In this document: positions 1 to 10,629 of the stretch, piece after piece
Layout: each line of letters begins with the position of its first letter
Position numbering within the stretch: the stretch's first letter is position 1
NCBI GenBank assembly: GCA_907163375.1
Contig: CAJQUW010001708.1
Coordinates: 124,001 to 188,000 of the forward strand
Reading direction: 5' to 3'
Length of the DNA stretch: 64,000 nt
Source of the DNA: Prostheceraeus crozeri
Lineage: Eukaryota; Platyhelminthes; Polycladida; Euryleptidae
The notes under the pieces: generated by a model
Databases searched by the model: none
What the model was told of the DNA's origin: nothing
What the model saw: the letters and a program-made list of their open reading frames with translations, nothing else
Program-made: the position numbers and the translations under genes

Positions 1-1
1 G

Positions 2-1779
2 TCGTATTTGAGTGAATCCGAGATGGCTACGAGGGGTACTTCGAGTTCGATGTCGTCTCGCCTTGCTGCTGAACAAAACATTTTGGATACTTCGGTGAAT
101 TATTTTTTTGATAAAGATAAAATAGCATCGATCGCCGATATGAAAGAATATGTTCTTCCAAATCATTTGAGTCACTATGTGAAAGTAATGAAGGATGATA
201 ATTGCTATTTTCATGACATTGCAATTTCTTCTGATGGTATACCTCAAATTGTGAAATCTCTCTGCATTGGTATGAATCTTAATGTGTCAGCTGTGTATGA
301 CGGTGTCATTCAACTATCCATTACGGAAGATATTATTCGTTTATCGAAATTGGACTCTTTTAATCAGTTGGAGAATCTTCTTTCACGGTTGAAGACTGTG
401 CAGGGTGACCTTGAACATGATTATCAACATCACATAATGAAAGTGATCCCTCACATAGATCAAGCCATATATGCTGCCGAACAGAGTGATAATGAGAAAG
501 TTTATTCCAAACTCAGTTTCCTTTTGGAACAATTTCACCTCATTACTATGAGAAAGCCGAATTACTCCTCAGAACTCCTATCCTTATCTTACCTCCTATT
601 CAACCATAGTGCAAGTGCGTATCGATTTGTACAAGATAGTGATTGTTTGACTCTTCCATCTGCACGACATCTTCAAAGATTATCGTCGAATATGAGTGCA
701 AGTATGTGTGATGATTCCTTTATTTCATATTTGAAATTGAAAAGTGACCAGCTTACCACGAAAGAAAAGTTAGTAACCGTTAACATTGACGAAATTCACT
801 CCTCAAAGAAACTTGAGTTCAGTGGTGGCCAATGCTTTAGAATTGAATGTCACTCCAATGCCATTGCCAGAACAGTTTGTACTGTTTTGATTAAGTCAAT
901 CTGTACAAAGTATCAGGAGGTTATCATGATGGAGCCATCTCAAAAATTAGACACAAGCAAACTACATAACCTATTAATGAAATCGCTCAGACTTCTACAC
1001 AACAGCGGCTTTATACCAGTTGTTATTTCAGTTGACAACCATCCTGTTAACAGAAGCTTATTTGAAACAGTTTTCTGTGCGTCAGATATTTGAAGCTGAA
1101 AAGAAACTTCGAATTTCTTCTCTGCTGAAGTATCACGGGTTCAGTCTCCGTGATCTAAAACAATTCGCCAGTGATGACGATAACACTTCGTTAGGAATGA
1201 GCATTCCACGAATACGAAGTTCAGACATTGATTCGCTTGACTCAAATGACCGGAATATGATAACTTTTTTAAGCGGATATTGTTGTCATTTGATAAAATC
1301 TCCAAGTAATACCTGTAGTGAATGTAAATCCTTGTTCATTGACAGTATTAATACAAATTTACAGATCTGTGACACTTACGAAGGATTTGAGGAGTGATTT
1401 TGACTTGTTGGAGCTGAGAAACCGCGGTGGTCTGAAAAAACCAAGTTTCTTAGCCTTTTCTGTTGTTGCAATTGCATATTATGTTTTCGCAATCATAAAG
1501 AATACTGAATCGGTTCATAATCGATTATTTTATTCGTCCACAGTTGTAACGCTTTTGTCTCAATTTTGCATTGAAACAATTTTACAGTCACCGGACTTGA
1601 ATCATTTGATAAGAATTTCGTGTAACTTGAATCATTCCACTCATGAACTCATTATGAGAATACTGCGTCCTGTATTCAATACCTTCTTAAAAAATTTTAT
1701 GAAAGAGCAGAATGATCGCAGCTCAAGAGATTTTGAACAGTTACAAAGAAAAAAGTTGAAATTGTCCTCAGCAGTGTAG
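2..1779 (+). pseudogene. P-element-like (THAP9-type) transposase, decayed and open at the left edge
   Basis: The reading frame is already open at the window edge, so the N-terminal THAP DNA-binding domain, if present, lies outside. Three successive frames carry the protein: about 2-1093, then 1080-1397, then 1390-1779. Recognisable P-element/THAP9 blocks are LPSARHLQRL, the catalytic-aspartate block NIDEIHSS, and the second-aspartate block VVISVDNHPVNRSLF. The C-terminal blocks are FLSGYCCHLI, a CSEC pair and RGGLKKPS. The segment that normally follows the second aspartate (a DPxHxxK-type block and the insertion domain) is missing, because the text runs from LFETVF straight into C-terminal sequence. 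This copy therefore has a large internal deletion plus at least two frameshifts and cannot encode an active transposase. Family assignment rests on motif order, not on a search. Confidence 0.72.
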
Positions 1780-2361
1780 GCCAACTGAATTGCGATAGGA
1801 GGTTATTGCATGCGTCATGACCTTAATTTGAAAATATATATTTTCTGACTTGATGTTGTTTTGTTATAAATCTTAAGAACTTTATAAAGGAAAAGGAGGA
1901 AATAAGCAAAATACACAGAAAAATTAGTAGTCTGATTTCCATTCAGTTATAGTTATATCTACATGTATCATGCTTTCCTTAACTGTGATATCTTATTGTC
2001 ATATTTTGAGTTATCTGAACACATTTCATTAAATTAAAAAGTTGGTGTTATAATAATATAAACAATCGGATACGCAGAGTTTAACTAGGTATAAGGGAAA
2101 CCTAAATTCACGTCTCTTTCGTGTGCTGACTGAGGGAATGACAGAGAGGAAAATACAGGGAAACTGGCCCGCGTGTGTAAACGGCTGTCAGGCATGTCAC
2201 TTCCTGAGGAGCGCAGCGACCAACTAGGATTCCCTGTCCAAGGTATATGAGAATTTCATCCAAATAACGTTCATTGTTTGGACAAGTAGAATTATCACAA
2301 ATTGTTGTACACAGTTTCTGCGAAAAAGTCACAATAATAATTTATTTAATTGGTTTAACAT
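1780..2361. other. AT-rich stretch without a recognised gene
   Basis: I see no coding or repeat feature here beyond the possible 3' end of the P-like element. Short frames on the minus strand have no recognisable domain. The last 11 bases before the Penelope-like element (2351-2361) resemble the sequence beyond its far end. Confidence 0.5.
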
Positions 2362-2662
2362 TTTGAAAATCAAAACGGCAGTTGCTTCCATGTGGCCACG
2401 CTTGTTCTCTTGGCATGTACAACAAGTGGACAATTTCTAGACGCTAAAAGAGATAAATACAACTCTGTACGTGGGTTCGATATCACGACAGTCACATGCT
2501 TGATCACGTCATGCATTTAGCGCTTTAAGCTTGGATGACACATAGAAATGGACGGTCTTAGACACTACTAACAAATAGATGACAGTAAAGTTAATGCGTT
2601 AATAAAATAGATAAAGAGAATAAATCAAAAGAACTAAAAATAATTAAAAATAAAAGTCAACA
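2362..2662 (-). repeat. Penelope pseudo-LTR, copy 1
   Basis: About 301 bp matching 5061-5361 in the same orientation and 6181-6481 in the opposite one, almost base for base. In the element's sense it follows the GIY-YIG coding end. It also contains the start codon region of the reverse transcriptase frame, as seen from the copy at 5061-5361, which is typical of Penelope pseudo-LTRs. Confidence 0.85.
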
Positions 2663-3514
2663 AAGACGAAGGAAAAATAAACGATCCTTTTGAAGACATA
2701 GAACTGGTTTCAAATGTCGGATCGACACACATTCACATATAGCAAGGTTCAAGGCGTTTCTTGCTTGCTTAAGCACCCTAAAACCATTGTTACGCTCACT
2801 GAACACATTCACCTTCTCTGGGCACTCACATAAATGTCTTGTGATGGCTGACTGGGGTGGATTCCTTGACTTTGGCCTTACGTTTGACGAAACGAGCCAT
2901 TTCGGTAGATGCTCCTTCTCACGCGTGAGCAGACATCGCTCACTCTTGCCCACGTACCTCGCTCCGCCAGGACATTCGAATTCATAAACAACCATGGGCT
3001 TATGGGCTTGAGGAACTATGTCTTTCACTGCATCAGGGCATAAGGATCTTTTTCGAAACACTGGAATCGCCTTCAACTGGTAATGGGACCGCTCAATATC
3101 TTTCCGGATGTTGTTGGCGATGACTTCACTCTGATGACCATAGTAGCGTATGTTGAAGTAGAATTTCTTCTTCTCAACGGTCACGAACTTTTGATAAGTC
3201 CGCCTTGATTGTCTATCGATAAACCACTGTGGATATCCATTGCTTTTCAACACATGCGTTAGATGTTGGATTTCCTTGTCGAGATGCTGAGGTGAGCATA
3301 GTACTCTTGCTCGGTAAAAAAGCGATGACACAAGATTTGATTTGTATCTTCGAGATGAGAATGATGAAAAGTAATTGTATAGAGACGTGCAAGTGTCTTT
3401 GCGATAGATTGAAGTGGATACAACACCTTCTTCAACGTGGACTTTAACATCAAGGAAGTGATCGGCAGATTCACGAGTGAATGTCAACGATGGATGCTGA
3501 GTCTTTATCAGCAA
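2657..3514 (-). CDS. Penelope-like thumb and GIY-YIG endonuclease part
   Basis: The 285-residue frame starts with HPSLTFTRES, the conserved block just after the RT YVDD motif, and continues through the thumb-like region WFIDRQSRR. It ends with a GIY-YIG endonuclease carrying YEFECPGGARYVGKSERCL and a downstream REKEHL block. GIY-YIG nucleases nick target DNA for priming in Penelope elements. It overlaps the RT frame by about 40 bases in a different frame, so the two halves do not form one continuous product here. The same segment is present inverted at 5362-6186 with only a few amino-acid differences, for example RKRS against RTRS. Confidence 0.85.
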   Translation of the reverse strand: MLIKTQHPSLTFTRESADHFLDVKVHVEEGVVSTSIYRKDTCTSLYNYFSSFSSRRYKSNLVSSLFYRARVLCSPQHLDKEIQHLTHVLKSNGYPQWFIDRQSRRTYQKFVTVEKKKFYFNIRYYGHQSEVIANNIRKDIERSHYQLKAIPVFRKRSLCPDAVKDIVPQAHKPMVVYEFECPGGARYVGKSERCLLTREKEHLPKWLVSSNVRPKSRNPPQSAITRHLCECPEKVNVFSERNNGFRVLKQARNALNLAICECVSIRHLKPVLCLQKDRLFFLRLC

Positions 3515-5132
3515 CTATGAAGGTATCATCCACGTACCGACGATAATACTTCAAGCCATTCAATTCTGATAACATTTTCTTCTCGATCGACTGCATGAAG
3601 ATCTCGCAGAATAATCCACTTAACGGAGATCCCATTGCGAGGCCGTCGCATTGACGGTATATTTTGCCATCAAAAATAAATGTGACGTCCTTACTCAAGA
3701 TGGTGAGCAATGATCGACAGTTCTCCTCTGAAAGAGGGTTATCATGTAACTTGGGAGGCGTCTGGTCTTCTCTATACAAAGCGTTGCAGATAAGGTCGAT
3801 TGTTTCGGAGACAGGGATGCTGGTGAACAGGTTCTTTACATCAAAAGATAGACATCTTTCATTCGAGTTAATTTGGAGTTGGGTAATTTCATCTTTGAAA
3901 CTGAAAGAACTCTTAATACTGAAGCAGTTTCTTTCTCTGACCAATGGCTTCAGGAGCTTGTTATCCACATATCGAGATAGATTGTGGTAGGTGGAGTTTA
4001 CCATAGAAAGCACGGGACGCAGATGATAATTGTCTTTATGTACTTTCGGAAGTCCATAGAGTCGGGGAATAATACAGCCTTTTGGAATTAGATCAACGGC
4101 ATCTGGTGGAAGCTGCTTTTCACCAATAAGTTTTTGCAAGGTGGAAGTCACACGTCTTTGAGATTCTTGATCATTCCAATCGACCTCAATATCACATTGT
4201 TGAAATTTCTGCGTATCGTTGAGTATGAAGTTCATTCGTTCATTGTACTGTGATTTAGTCATAATCACGGTTCCATTACCTTTGTCGGGACGAGTCAGGA
4301 CCAAATCCTTATTCTTTCGGAGATCGCGGATGAGCTTGGATTTCTTTGCATCATCATGAGAAGGCAAGCGAGAGTTCAATAGGTCATGAGCATACTTTCG
4401 GAGTGAAGCTTGGATTTCGGCAATTTTGGATTCATCTACACACATTTCCTTCGTCGATTGGAAAGCAGTTTGTTCCATGTCACTAAAGACGTCAACAAAG
4501 TCAGTTTTAGTTGGGCAGATATATTGATTGAGTCCTAGGGAAAGGATTCGCTGCTGCTCACTGCTTAGTTGCACACCACTGATATTGAACAAAGTATTCG
4601 ATATTGATGTATTCCCAAACTTGGCATTCAGAAGATAGTTCAGAGAAGATAAACATTTCGAATGTCTTTTAGCACGCTGTGCAATGTGAATATTCCAAAG
4701 AAATTTGTGGAGTCGGAACAGATCGAACAGTGAAAGCTCAGAACGGACTTGAGACAACAGCTGTGAACGTAGAGTCCTCCATCTTTCAACACTGCGTGCA
4801 GCTTCTGAAATATCGGATCGCAGAAAACAGTCTATAGAGTTCATGTTTATTCTTATCTTCGCATGATTCATGCGCCGGAGCATTTGATCGGGAATAACAT
4901 TTTCTTTCAGACAATTTTCAAGAAATATCAATCGCTCGAGATGGTAAGCGATTTTGCCAGATAGCTTTGCGATATCGTTCAGAATATCCATGAACGGTCG
5001 CGAGAAACGCTCTTTCCATTTAGCAAATAATCCATAAGTTGGAGCGACTTTGTAAATAAATTTGAAAATCAAAACGGCAGTTGCTTCCATGTGGCCACGC
5101 TTGTTCTCTTGGCATGTACAACAAGTGGACAA
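3471..5132 (-). CDS. Penelope-like reverse transcriptase (N-terminal and RT part)
   Basis: This 553-residue frame begins at ATG 5132 inside the pseudo-LTR. It carries the Penelope RT signatures in order: RPDKGNGTVIM, YGLPKVHKD, RPVLSMVNS, motif A FDVKNLFTSIPV, motif B AMGSPLSGLFCEIF and motif C YRRYVDDTFIVADKD. These correspond to the palm and fingers of a telomerase-related reverse transcriptase that copies element RNA. The frame ends just after the YVDD block. The GIY-YIG part follows in another frame at 2657-3514, and the usual spacer of roughly 10-16 residues before HPSLTFT is absent. A small deletion therefore separates the two halves, and this copy is probably not functional without read-through. 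RT identity is secure from the motifs. Confidence 0.88.
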   Translation of the reverse strand: MSTCCTCQENKRGHMEATAVLIFKFIYKVAPTYGLFAKWKERFSRPFMDILNDIAKLSGKIAYHLERLIFLENCLKENVIPDQMLRRMNHAKIRINMNSIDCFLRSDISEAARSVERWRTLRSQLLSQVRSELSLFDLFRLHKFLWNIHIAQRAKRHSKCLSSLNYLLNAKFGNTSISNTLFNISGVQLSSEQQRILSLGLNQYICPTKTDFVDVFSDMEQTAFQSTKEMCVDESKIAEIQASLRKYAHDLLNSRLPSHDDAKKSKLIRDLRKNKDLVLTRPDKGNGTVIMTKSQYNERMNFILNDTQKFQQCDIEVDWNDQESQRRVTSTLQKLIGEKQLPPDAVDLIPKGCIIPRLYGLPKVHKDNYHLRPVLSMVNSTYHNLSRYVDNKLLKPLVRERNCFSIKSSFSFKDEITQLQINSNERCLSFDVKNLFTSIPVSETIDLICNALYREDQTPPKLHDNPLSEENCRSLLTILSKDVTFIFDGKIYRQCDGLAMGSPLSGLFCEIFMQSIEKKMLSELNGLKYYRRYVDDTFIVADKDSASIVDIHS

Positions 5133-5361
5133 TTTCTAGACGCTAAAAGAGATAAATACAACTCTGTACGTGGGTTCGATATCACGACAGTCACATGCTT
5201 GATCACGTCATGCATTTAGCGCTTTAAGCTTAGATGACACATAGAAATGGACGGTCTTAGACACTACCAACAAATAGATGACAGTAAAGTTAATGCGTTA
5301 ATAAAATAGATAAAGAGAATAAATCAAAAGAATTAAAAATAATTAAAAATAAAAGTCAACA
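5061..5361 (-). repeat. Penelope pseudo-LTR, copy 2
   Basis: Direct copy of 2362-2662 on the 5' side of the minus-strand coding region. It holds the ATG (5132) of the RT frame. Its right boundary at 5361/5362 is the head-to-head junction with the inverted partial copy. Confidence 0.85.
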
Positions 5362-6186
5362 CTCACTCGTGAATCTGCCGATCACTTCCTTGATGTTAAA
5401 GTCCACGTTGAAGAAGGTGTTGTATCCACTTCAATCTATCGCAAAGACACTTGCACGTCTCTATACAATTACTTTTCATCATTCTCACCTCGAAGATACA
5501 AATCAAATCTTGTGCCATCGCTTTTTTACCGAGCAAGAGTACTATGCTCACCTCAGCATCTCGACAAGGAAATCCAACATCTAACGCATGTGTTGAAAAG
5601 TAATGGATATCCACAGTGGTTTATCGATAGACAATCAAGGCGGACTTATCAAAAGTTCGTGACCGTTGAGAAGAAGAAATTCTACTTCAACATACGCTAC
5701 TATGGTCATCAGAGTGAAGTCATCGCCAACAACATCCGGAAAGATATTGAGAGGTCCCATTACCAGTTGAAGGCGATTCCCGTGTTTCGAACAAGATCCT
5801 TATGCCCTGATGCAGTGAAAGACATAGTTCCTCAAGCCCATAAGCCCATGGTTGTTTATGAATTCGAATGTCCTGGCGGAGCGAGGTACGTGGGCAAGAG
5901 TGAGCGATGTCTGCTCACGCGTGAGAAGGAGCATCTACCGAAATGGCTCGTTTCGTCAAACGTAAGGCCAAAGTCAAGGAATCCACCCCAGTCAGCCATC
6001 ATAAGACATTTATGTGAGTGCCCAGAGAAGGTGAATGTGTTCAGTGAGCGTAACAATGGTTTTAGGGTGCTTAAGCAAGCAAGAAACGCCTTGAACCTTG
6101 CTATATGTGAAAGTGTGTCGATCCGACATTTGAAGCCAGTTCTATGTCTTCAAAAGGATCGTTTATTTTTCCTTCGTCTTTGTTGA
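5362..6186 (+). pseudogene. Inverted 5'-truncated Penelope copy (GIY-YIG half)
   Basis: The reading starts at TRESADHF, inside the post-RT region, and runs through the GIY-YIG domain to the same C-terminal end as the minus-strand copy. It lacks the whole RT domain and has a frame interruption near 5510. It is the mirror image of 2657-3478 and is followed by a pseudo-LTR in plus orientation. Truncation at the 5' end is expected of target-primed reverse transcription. Confidence 0.85.
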
Positions 6187-6481
6187 CTTTTATTTTTAAT
6201 TATTTTTAGTTCTTTTGATTTATTCTCTTTATCTATTTTATTAACGCATTAACTTTACTGTCATCTATTTGTTAGTAGTGTCTAAGACCGTCCATTTCTA
6301 TGTGTCATCCAAGCTTAAAGCGCTAAATGCATGACGTGATCAAGCATGTGACTGTCGTGATATCGAACCCACGTACAGAGTTGTATTTATCTCTTTTAGC
6401 GTCTAGAAATTGTCCACTTGTTGTACATGCCAAGAGAACAAGCGTGGCCACATGGAAGCAACTGCCGTTTTGATTTTCAAA
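6181..6481 (+). repeat. Penelope pseudo-LTR, copy 3 (inverted)
   Basis: Reverse complement of copies 1 and 2. It continues past the repeat for about 25 bases into sequence matching 5035-5060, the first bases of the coding region beyond the pseudo-LTR, so a few codons of a second tandem unit are retained before the element ends near 6511. Confidence 0.82.
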
Positions 6482-6511
6482 TTTATTTACAAAGTCGCTC
6501 CAACTTATATA

Positions 6512-7175
6512 TGGTTTAATATTGATAAAGTCTTTATCCGACTCTTACTGTTTCACTTGATGAAGTCTTTAAAGTCTATCACTATTTTACACTTGACTTC
6601 ACTTTGTTGATGCTTAAAATGAATTCAAGGCACATTCTATTACTGGGTTAGTCAATCAATAGCGGCGTGATTGAATGTAGTAAATCTTTATTAAATTACC
6701 GGATACCGGCACATAAAATCTTGCAGCAAAGTTAATTGCACTGGCTAGACGCAAGCTTTAATGTGGAAAATTACAGCGCAGTCTAATTACAGAATAGCTC
6801 CAGTATTTCATCACAATCAGCTAACTTAAAATTCTTTGCTTTTTACTGCTACTTTTTAAGTGATTCTCATTGGATTACTGCAGAGACAACTCGGTGTACT
6901 ATTTTATAAGATTTTTCAACTACATCACACTGTCACATACGCACACACCTATGCTCTCCTTAAAGCAATTTGGATTAATTTGGATTAAGAGATAAGATTT
7001 TTGACAATCCACCGACGTCTGTATGTCTGACGTTGGACAACCATCACCTGTCTCCAGACAACTTTTGGTCATTCATTGGACTGTGAGGATTGAACCCACC
7101 GCATTATGGCTCGCTGAAAAAGTTGTGACTGGTTAAAAATAATAAGTGATGCAATGCAGTATTTCTATCTTCTAG
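6512..7175. other. Intronic sequence, possible tRNA-type SINE trace
   Basis: No exon was recognised. On the minus strand near 7080-7110 there is GGTGGGTTCAATCC, which resembles a tRNA B box, but no clear A box or tail supports a full SINE. Confidence 0.3.
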
Positions 7176-7321
7176 GTTCGGGAAATCAATTTTTTGAAAG
7201 ATGACGATCTGTTGCCTTTCGGTTATTCCCTTGACAATGTTCACCTACAAGCATGCTGGGAGAAATGCAAGGAGATTAGCCAGTTTGAAAGCAGCCAAAG
7301 GAGCTGTACAGAATATAACAA
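7176..7321 (+). CDS. Xanthine dehydrogenase/aldehyde oxidase family, first exon in window
   Basis: This exon reads VREINFLKDDDLLPFG then YSLDNVHLQACWEKC and ends EYNK. It matches the stretch of XDH/AOX molybdenum-domain proteins that follows the FRGFGGPQ region (RRKNLYKEGD...LPRCWEEC in vertebrate XDH). The acceptor is TATCTTCTAG before 7176 and the donor is GTGAGT at 7322. It is 146 nt long, beginning in phase 0 and ending after two bases of a codon. The next exon supplies the single completing base, giving K before NNRWKKRG. That phase match across a 15.7-kb intron supports a real gene. Earlier exons (iron-sulphur, FAD and most of the Mo domain) were not found and must lie left of the window. 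Confidence 0.82.
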
Positions 7322-7871
7322 GTGAGTGAATGCTCTAGTGCATGCTTCAGACGCACTTACATGTCAAATCTATTAATTCACATCAGAACACGAAGATGAA
7401 ATGATACATGACATGATTTTACAATAACATAATGATGATGACAAAGGGGATGATCATATTCTGCATTTACATAATGTGACAAAATATATGCAGATGAAAC
7501 GATATCGTGAAATGCAAAAGAGAAAGGGTTATTGAAAATTAAGAGGACATTAAGATTTAAACACAAATGGCATTTGAATGCATATGGATCAAAGCATGAG
7601 TCGTAAATCGCATGAATGCAATGAGAGATATTTAATATTTGTTTATACGAGTATAAATGGCCTGGTATCATTTAATCATGGATAGTACATTCGTTTTGTT
7701 GGTGCACATTTGCAGATGCAGATAAAGAAACAAGAGTTCATGGTTCAGCCCGGCGCTTCGTCCGTTCTTTATTGAGAGATCACACGGAACTGGCTACAGT
7801 AAGGGTTGTTTCACACATGCGACTTTTTGCAGCGCGGAAGTCGCGCGTGTGTTTGTTTAACATAACAGCCT
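7322..7871. other. Start of the large intron, plus a hairpin-rich MITE fragment
   Basis: Nothing coding is recognised. From about 7805 the sequence has GTTTCACACATGCGAC and a GCGACTT/AAGTCGC hairpin. Similar sequence resumes after 9685 with TTTCACACATGTCGCG and further TCGCGCGA arms. The element at 7880-9676 therefore seems to have inserted into an older small inverted-repeat element. Confidence 0.35.
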
Positions 7872-9684
7872 ATGGAGCCCACAGAATTAGACAGGTCGTC
7901 TCTTCTGCTGATTGACTAGATAGGAAACATTGGAGCATGTAACGGCAAAGAAATGACACAATCTGCTGACATCATGCCATATAGCCCGAGAGCTACTGTC
8001 ATTTTCTTCCTAAATTTGCGCACTAGTTTCTTATTATTTTGATATGTAGATTGTCACCCAACATCTGTAAAACGGCAATTATTAAGTTGTACTTCCAGTC
8101 ATCTTGCAAGCTACAGAGACGAAAACATCGCAAAATCCCATCTGTTTATGTAGATCCATGTGCTTCCGAGTTTCATACACCCAATAGAGTAATGATACAG
8201 CATTCATTTAAAAACTCAAGATGAGATTTGTCAATTTTATGATTATGATTGCAGTTTTGGGCAGAACTTTCCATTATCAGGCAGAAATACGAATTCCTCA
8301 TTACCGGTGGCTTGACCGATTTGCTGCTAAAGATAATGAAAACGTCATGACAACCGATATTATTATCGCAGATAAACAAACAGTCTCTCCTGATCACAAA
8401 AATGATATTCATCAACATGTACATAGATGACATAGCAGTTGAAATTGCCTTCAACAAACACCTACTGTCTATTATAGTCCAACTTGCGCAAAAAGTATAG
8501 TCGGATTCTTATGTATAAGTCTGTCGGTTGTACTAAATGCTGAAAAATGGAACTCATGTTGAATAGATACTGAACCGATTTGCAACAGATCACAATGAGC
8601 GCTGATCTGACAGGCTGGTATGGCCTACTTGAAACTAAAGCAATAACCAAAAGTGACCGGTGCACATCATACACGCAGGTGATACGGAATCCGTCTTGTC
8701 GGAATGCAATAGAATCAAGAACTCAAATAAAAAATTAAAATACGAATTGTCTACATGTATCTTACATTTACCATTTGCTACGTAATTCACAAAGTGAATA
8801 AACAAATCGTGTTGTACCTAAAAGAAATCCTGCGAATATCATTTTTGTGATCAGGAGAGACTGTTTGTTTATCTGCGATAATAACATCGGTTGTCATGAC
8901 GTTTTCATTATCTTTAGCAGCAAATCGGTCAAGCCACCGGTAATGAGGAATTCGTATTTCTGCCTGATGATGGAAAGTTCTGCCCCAAAACTGCAATCAC
9001 AATCATAAAAATGACAATCTCATCTTGAGTTTTTAAATGAATGCTGTATCATTACGTTATTGAGTGTATGAAACTCGGAAGCACATGGATCTACATAAAC
9101 AGATGGGATTTTGCGATGTTTTCGTCTCTGTAGCTTGCAAGATGACTGGAAGTACAACTTAATAATTGCCGTTTTACAGATGTTGGGTGACAATCTACAT
9201 ATCAAAATTATTAAGAAGCTCGTGTGCAAATTTAGGAAGAAAATGGCACTAGGTCTCGCACTAATGGCAATCGAACAATGAGCAGTCAGTTCAACATTAA
9301 ACACGCCAAATTTCTCTAAACTTCAGTGATTGTTATGAACCGGATCACACAGCAGAGAGACGCTCTCGGTGTCAAGTTCTACAGAGAAGTTTGTAAACGT
9401 TTTTTGTGTGACTGCTTACATTTTAATATTTATTGAAAGGGCCAACATTATCGAGAAATCCTTTGCACAGTGATCTGAATTCTACGAATCTGTAGGAATC
9501 GTGGCGATCGGAGCATTTTCAAGGAATTCACAGAAATCCACAAGCGACTATTTTTCCTATCTATGCAAGGCATTAAAGTTTCCTTTTACCCGCTTAGTAC
9601 GTTCCTGCATGTGCCTTCGTTTTGAATCAGCTTGCACTTCTAGCAATGTGACACGCTTAAACAATCTAATTCTGTGATGGAGCC
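7872..9684. mobile_element. Non-autonomous DNA transposon, copy A, with 8-bp target duplication
   Basis: The ends are CACAGAATTAGA at 7880 and its complement TCTAATTCTGTG ending at 9676. They are flanked by a perfect 8-bp duplication ATGGAGCC (7872-7879 and 9677-9684). A second copy with the same termini sits at 17743-21165 with its own duplication. Removing a foldback insertion (7982-9263) leaves about 515 bp, the same as the other copy after removing its piggyBac. No transposase is encoded. An 8-bp duplication is seen in hAT, P and Merlin elements. The terminal bases do not settle which superfamily mobilised it. Confidence 0.85.
7982..9263. repeat. Foldback element inside copy A
   Basis: Two arms of about 430 bp (7982-8410 and 8834-9263) are inverted copies of each other with scattered mismatches, around a 423-bp spacer. 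Outer ends are TAGCCCGAG and its imperfect complement CTCGCACTA. Comparison with copy B, where the flanking sequence is continuous, shows this is an insertion. Matching open frames in both arms have no recognised domain and probably arise by chance. No transposase is seen, so it would be mobilised in trans. Confidence 0.75.
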
Positions 9685-10414
9685 TTTCACACATGTCGCG
9701 CGATTTCATTTTGCCGCGAGTAAATCGCGCGATTTTGGTTTTTGACCCAACAATGATCTTTGACATCATGATTAACTGACAGCATTTCTGTGTCCAGCAT
9801 GATGTCGCGATTAGAACGCGTTCCGAATTGCTAATTTTCGTCATGCTGAACCGATTCTATCTGGAATATCCATGACCTCCAAAGTGTTGATCTTCTCGAA
9901 CTTCGTGTACTGAAAATCAATCAATACTGTAGCCAATGCGCGTGCTAGCAACACTGACAGTCAGTCATTATCACCAATTTAAATTTCGACTTCGTTCTCA
10001 GCCTCGGATTTTGGTGATTCACACACCAAAATGATTCTTAGAATACGAAAAAGTTGATGACTCGCGTGGCTTCCACCATGGGGAGAATTATTTTCATAGC
10101 ACGCAAGACTCCCAGAGGGCCCTGCAAGACTGGAACACATGCAAAAGCAGCGGACATTGACAACAGATGCAGTAAATTTTGAAAGTTGCTACTATTTTAT
10201 TGATGCGATGAAAGTGGTCGCCTTATTAAAATTTGTTGATTTGTGCTATGAATAGATGACGCAATCGACCACTTTTGTCGATGAACTGATTGAATAGGTT
10301 GTTAAGATTTCTGTCTATCAAATGAGCTTGCATGTCTATTACACAGAACAGACGGCGAGACAAAATTGCTGGAATATGAATGTTATTGCTGATCTTGAAT
10401 ATTATAGCAAACTA
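9685..10414. other. Intronic sequence without a recognised gene
   Basis: The first 50 bases contain a TCGCGCGATTT / AAATCGCGCGA hairpin (9696-9706 and 9722-9732), the right-hand part of the small element split by copy A. Nothing else stands out. Confidence 0.4.
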
Positions 10415-10503
10415 TGTAGTAAGTGATAGTTATCGCACTCCAGGATTCGTCGAGACCTAAGGTCGAGACGAAGCCTAGAGTGCGATAACTACCTTATTAC
10501 TTG
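10415..10503. repeat. Long hairpin upstream of the Crypton-type gene
   Basis: Arms 10415-10458 and 10460-10503 are near-perfect complements, including GATAGTTATCGCACTC and GAGTGCGATAACTA, with only a few mismatches and almost no loop. Such a structure could be a MITE, or a terminal or recombination structure of the neighbouring element. Confidence 0.65.
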
Positions 10504-10629
10504 ACAGCGCTGCGGAGACGATTTGCATGGTTTCAGCACGCTGTCATACTTTTACACTTCAATCAACCATTTAGAAAATTAAGTAGAGCGAACGCTACAA
10601 TCTATTCATCTTGTCAAAACTGTTAATCA

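Larger units (their letters stand above)
2362..6511. mobile_element. Penelope-like element, one nearly full copy plus an inverted 5'-truncated copy
   Basis: The order is repeat (2362-2662), full coding region on the minus strand (2657-5132), second direct repeat (5061-5361), then an inverted partial copy on the plus strand (5362-6186) and a third repeat copy in inverted orientation (6181-6481). Penelope-like elements commonly have pseudo-LTRs and 5'-truncated copies joined in inverted orientation, which fits exactly. The three repeat copies are about 301 bp and nearly identical, and the two coding copies differ at only a few positions, so the insertion looks young. The flanks TGGTTTAA plus CATT at 2351-2362 and TGGTTTAA plus TATT at 6512-6523 form a likely target-site duplication with one mismatch. 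The element lies in an intron of, or upstream of, the xanthine dehydrogenase-like gene. Confidence 0.85.

Noticed and set aside
7378-7671. 97-codon open frame on the minus strand
   Set aside because: No recognisable domain, His/Cys-rich low-complexity composition, and it lies inside the XDH-like intron.
8173-9304. Paired frames in both arms of the foldback element
   Set aside because: They mirror each other because the DNA is an inverted repeat. No domain and no consistent start.
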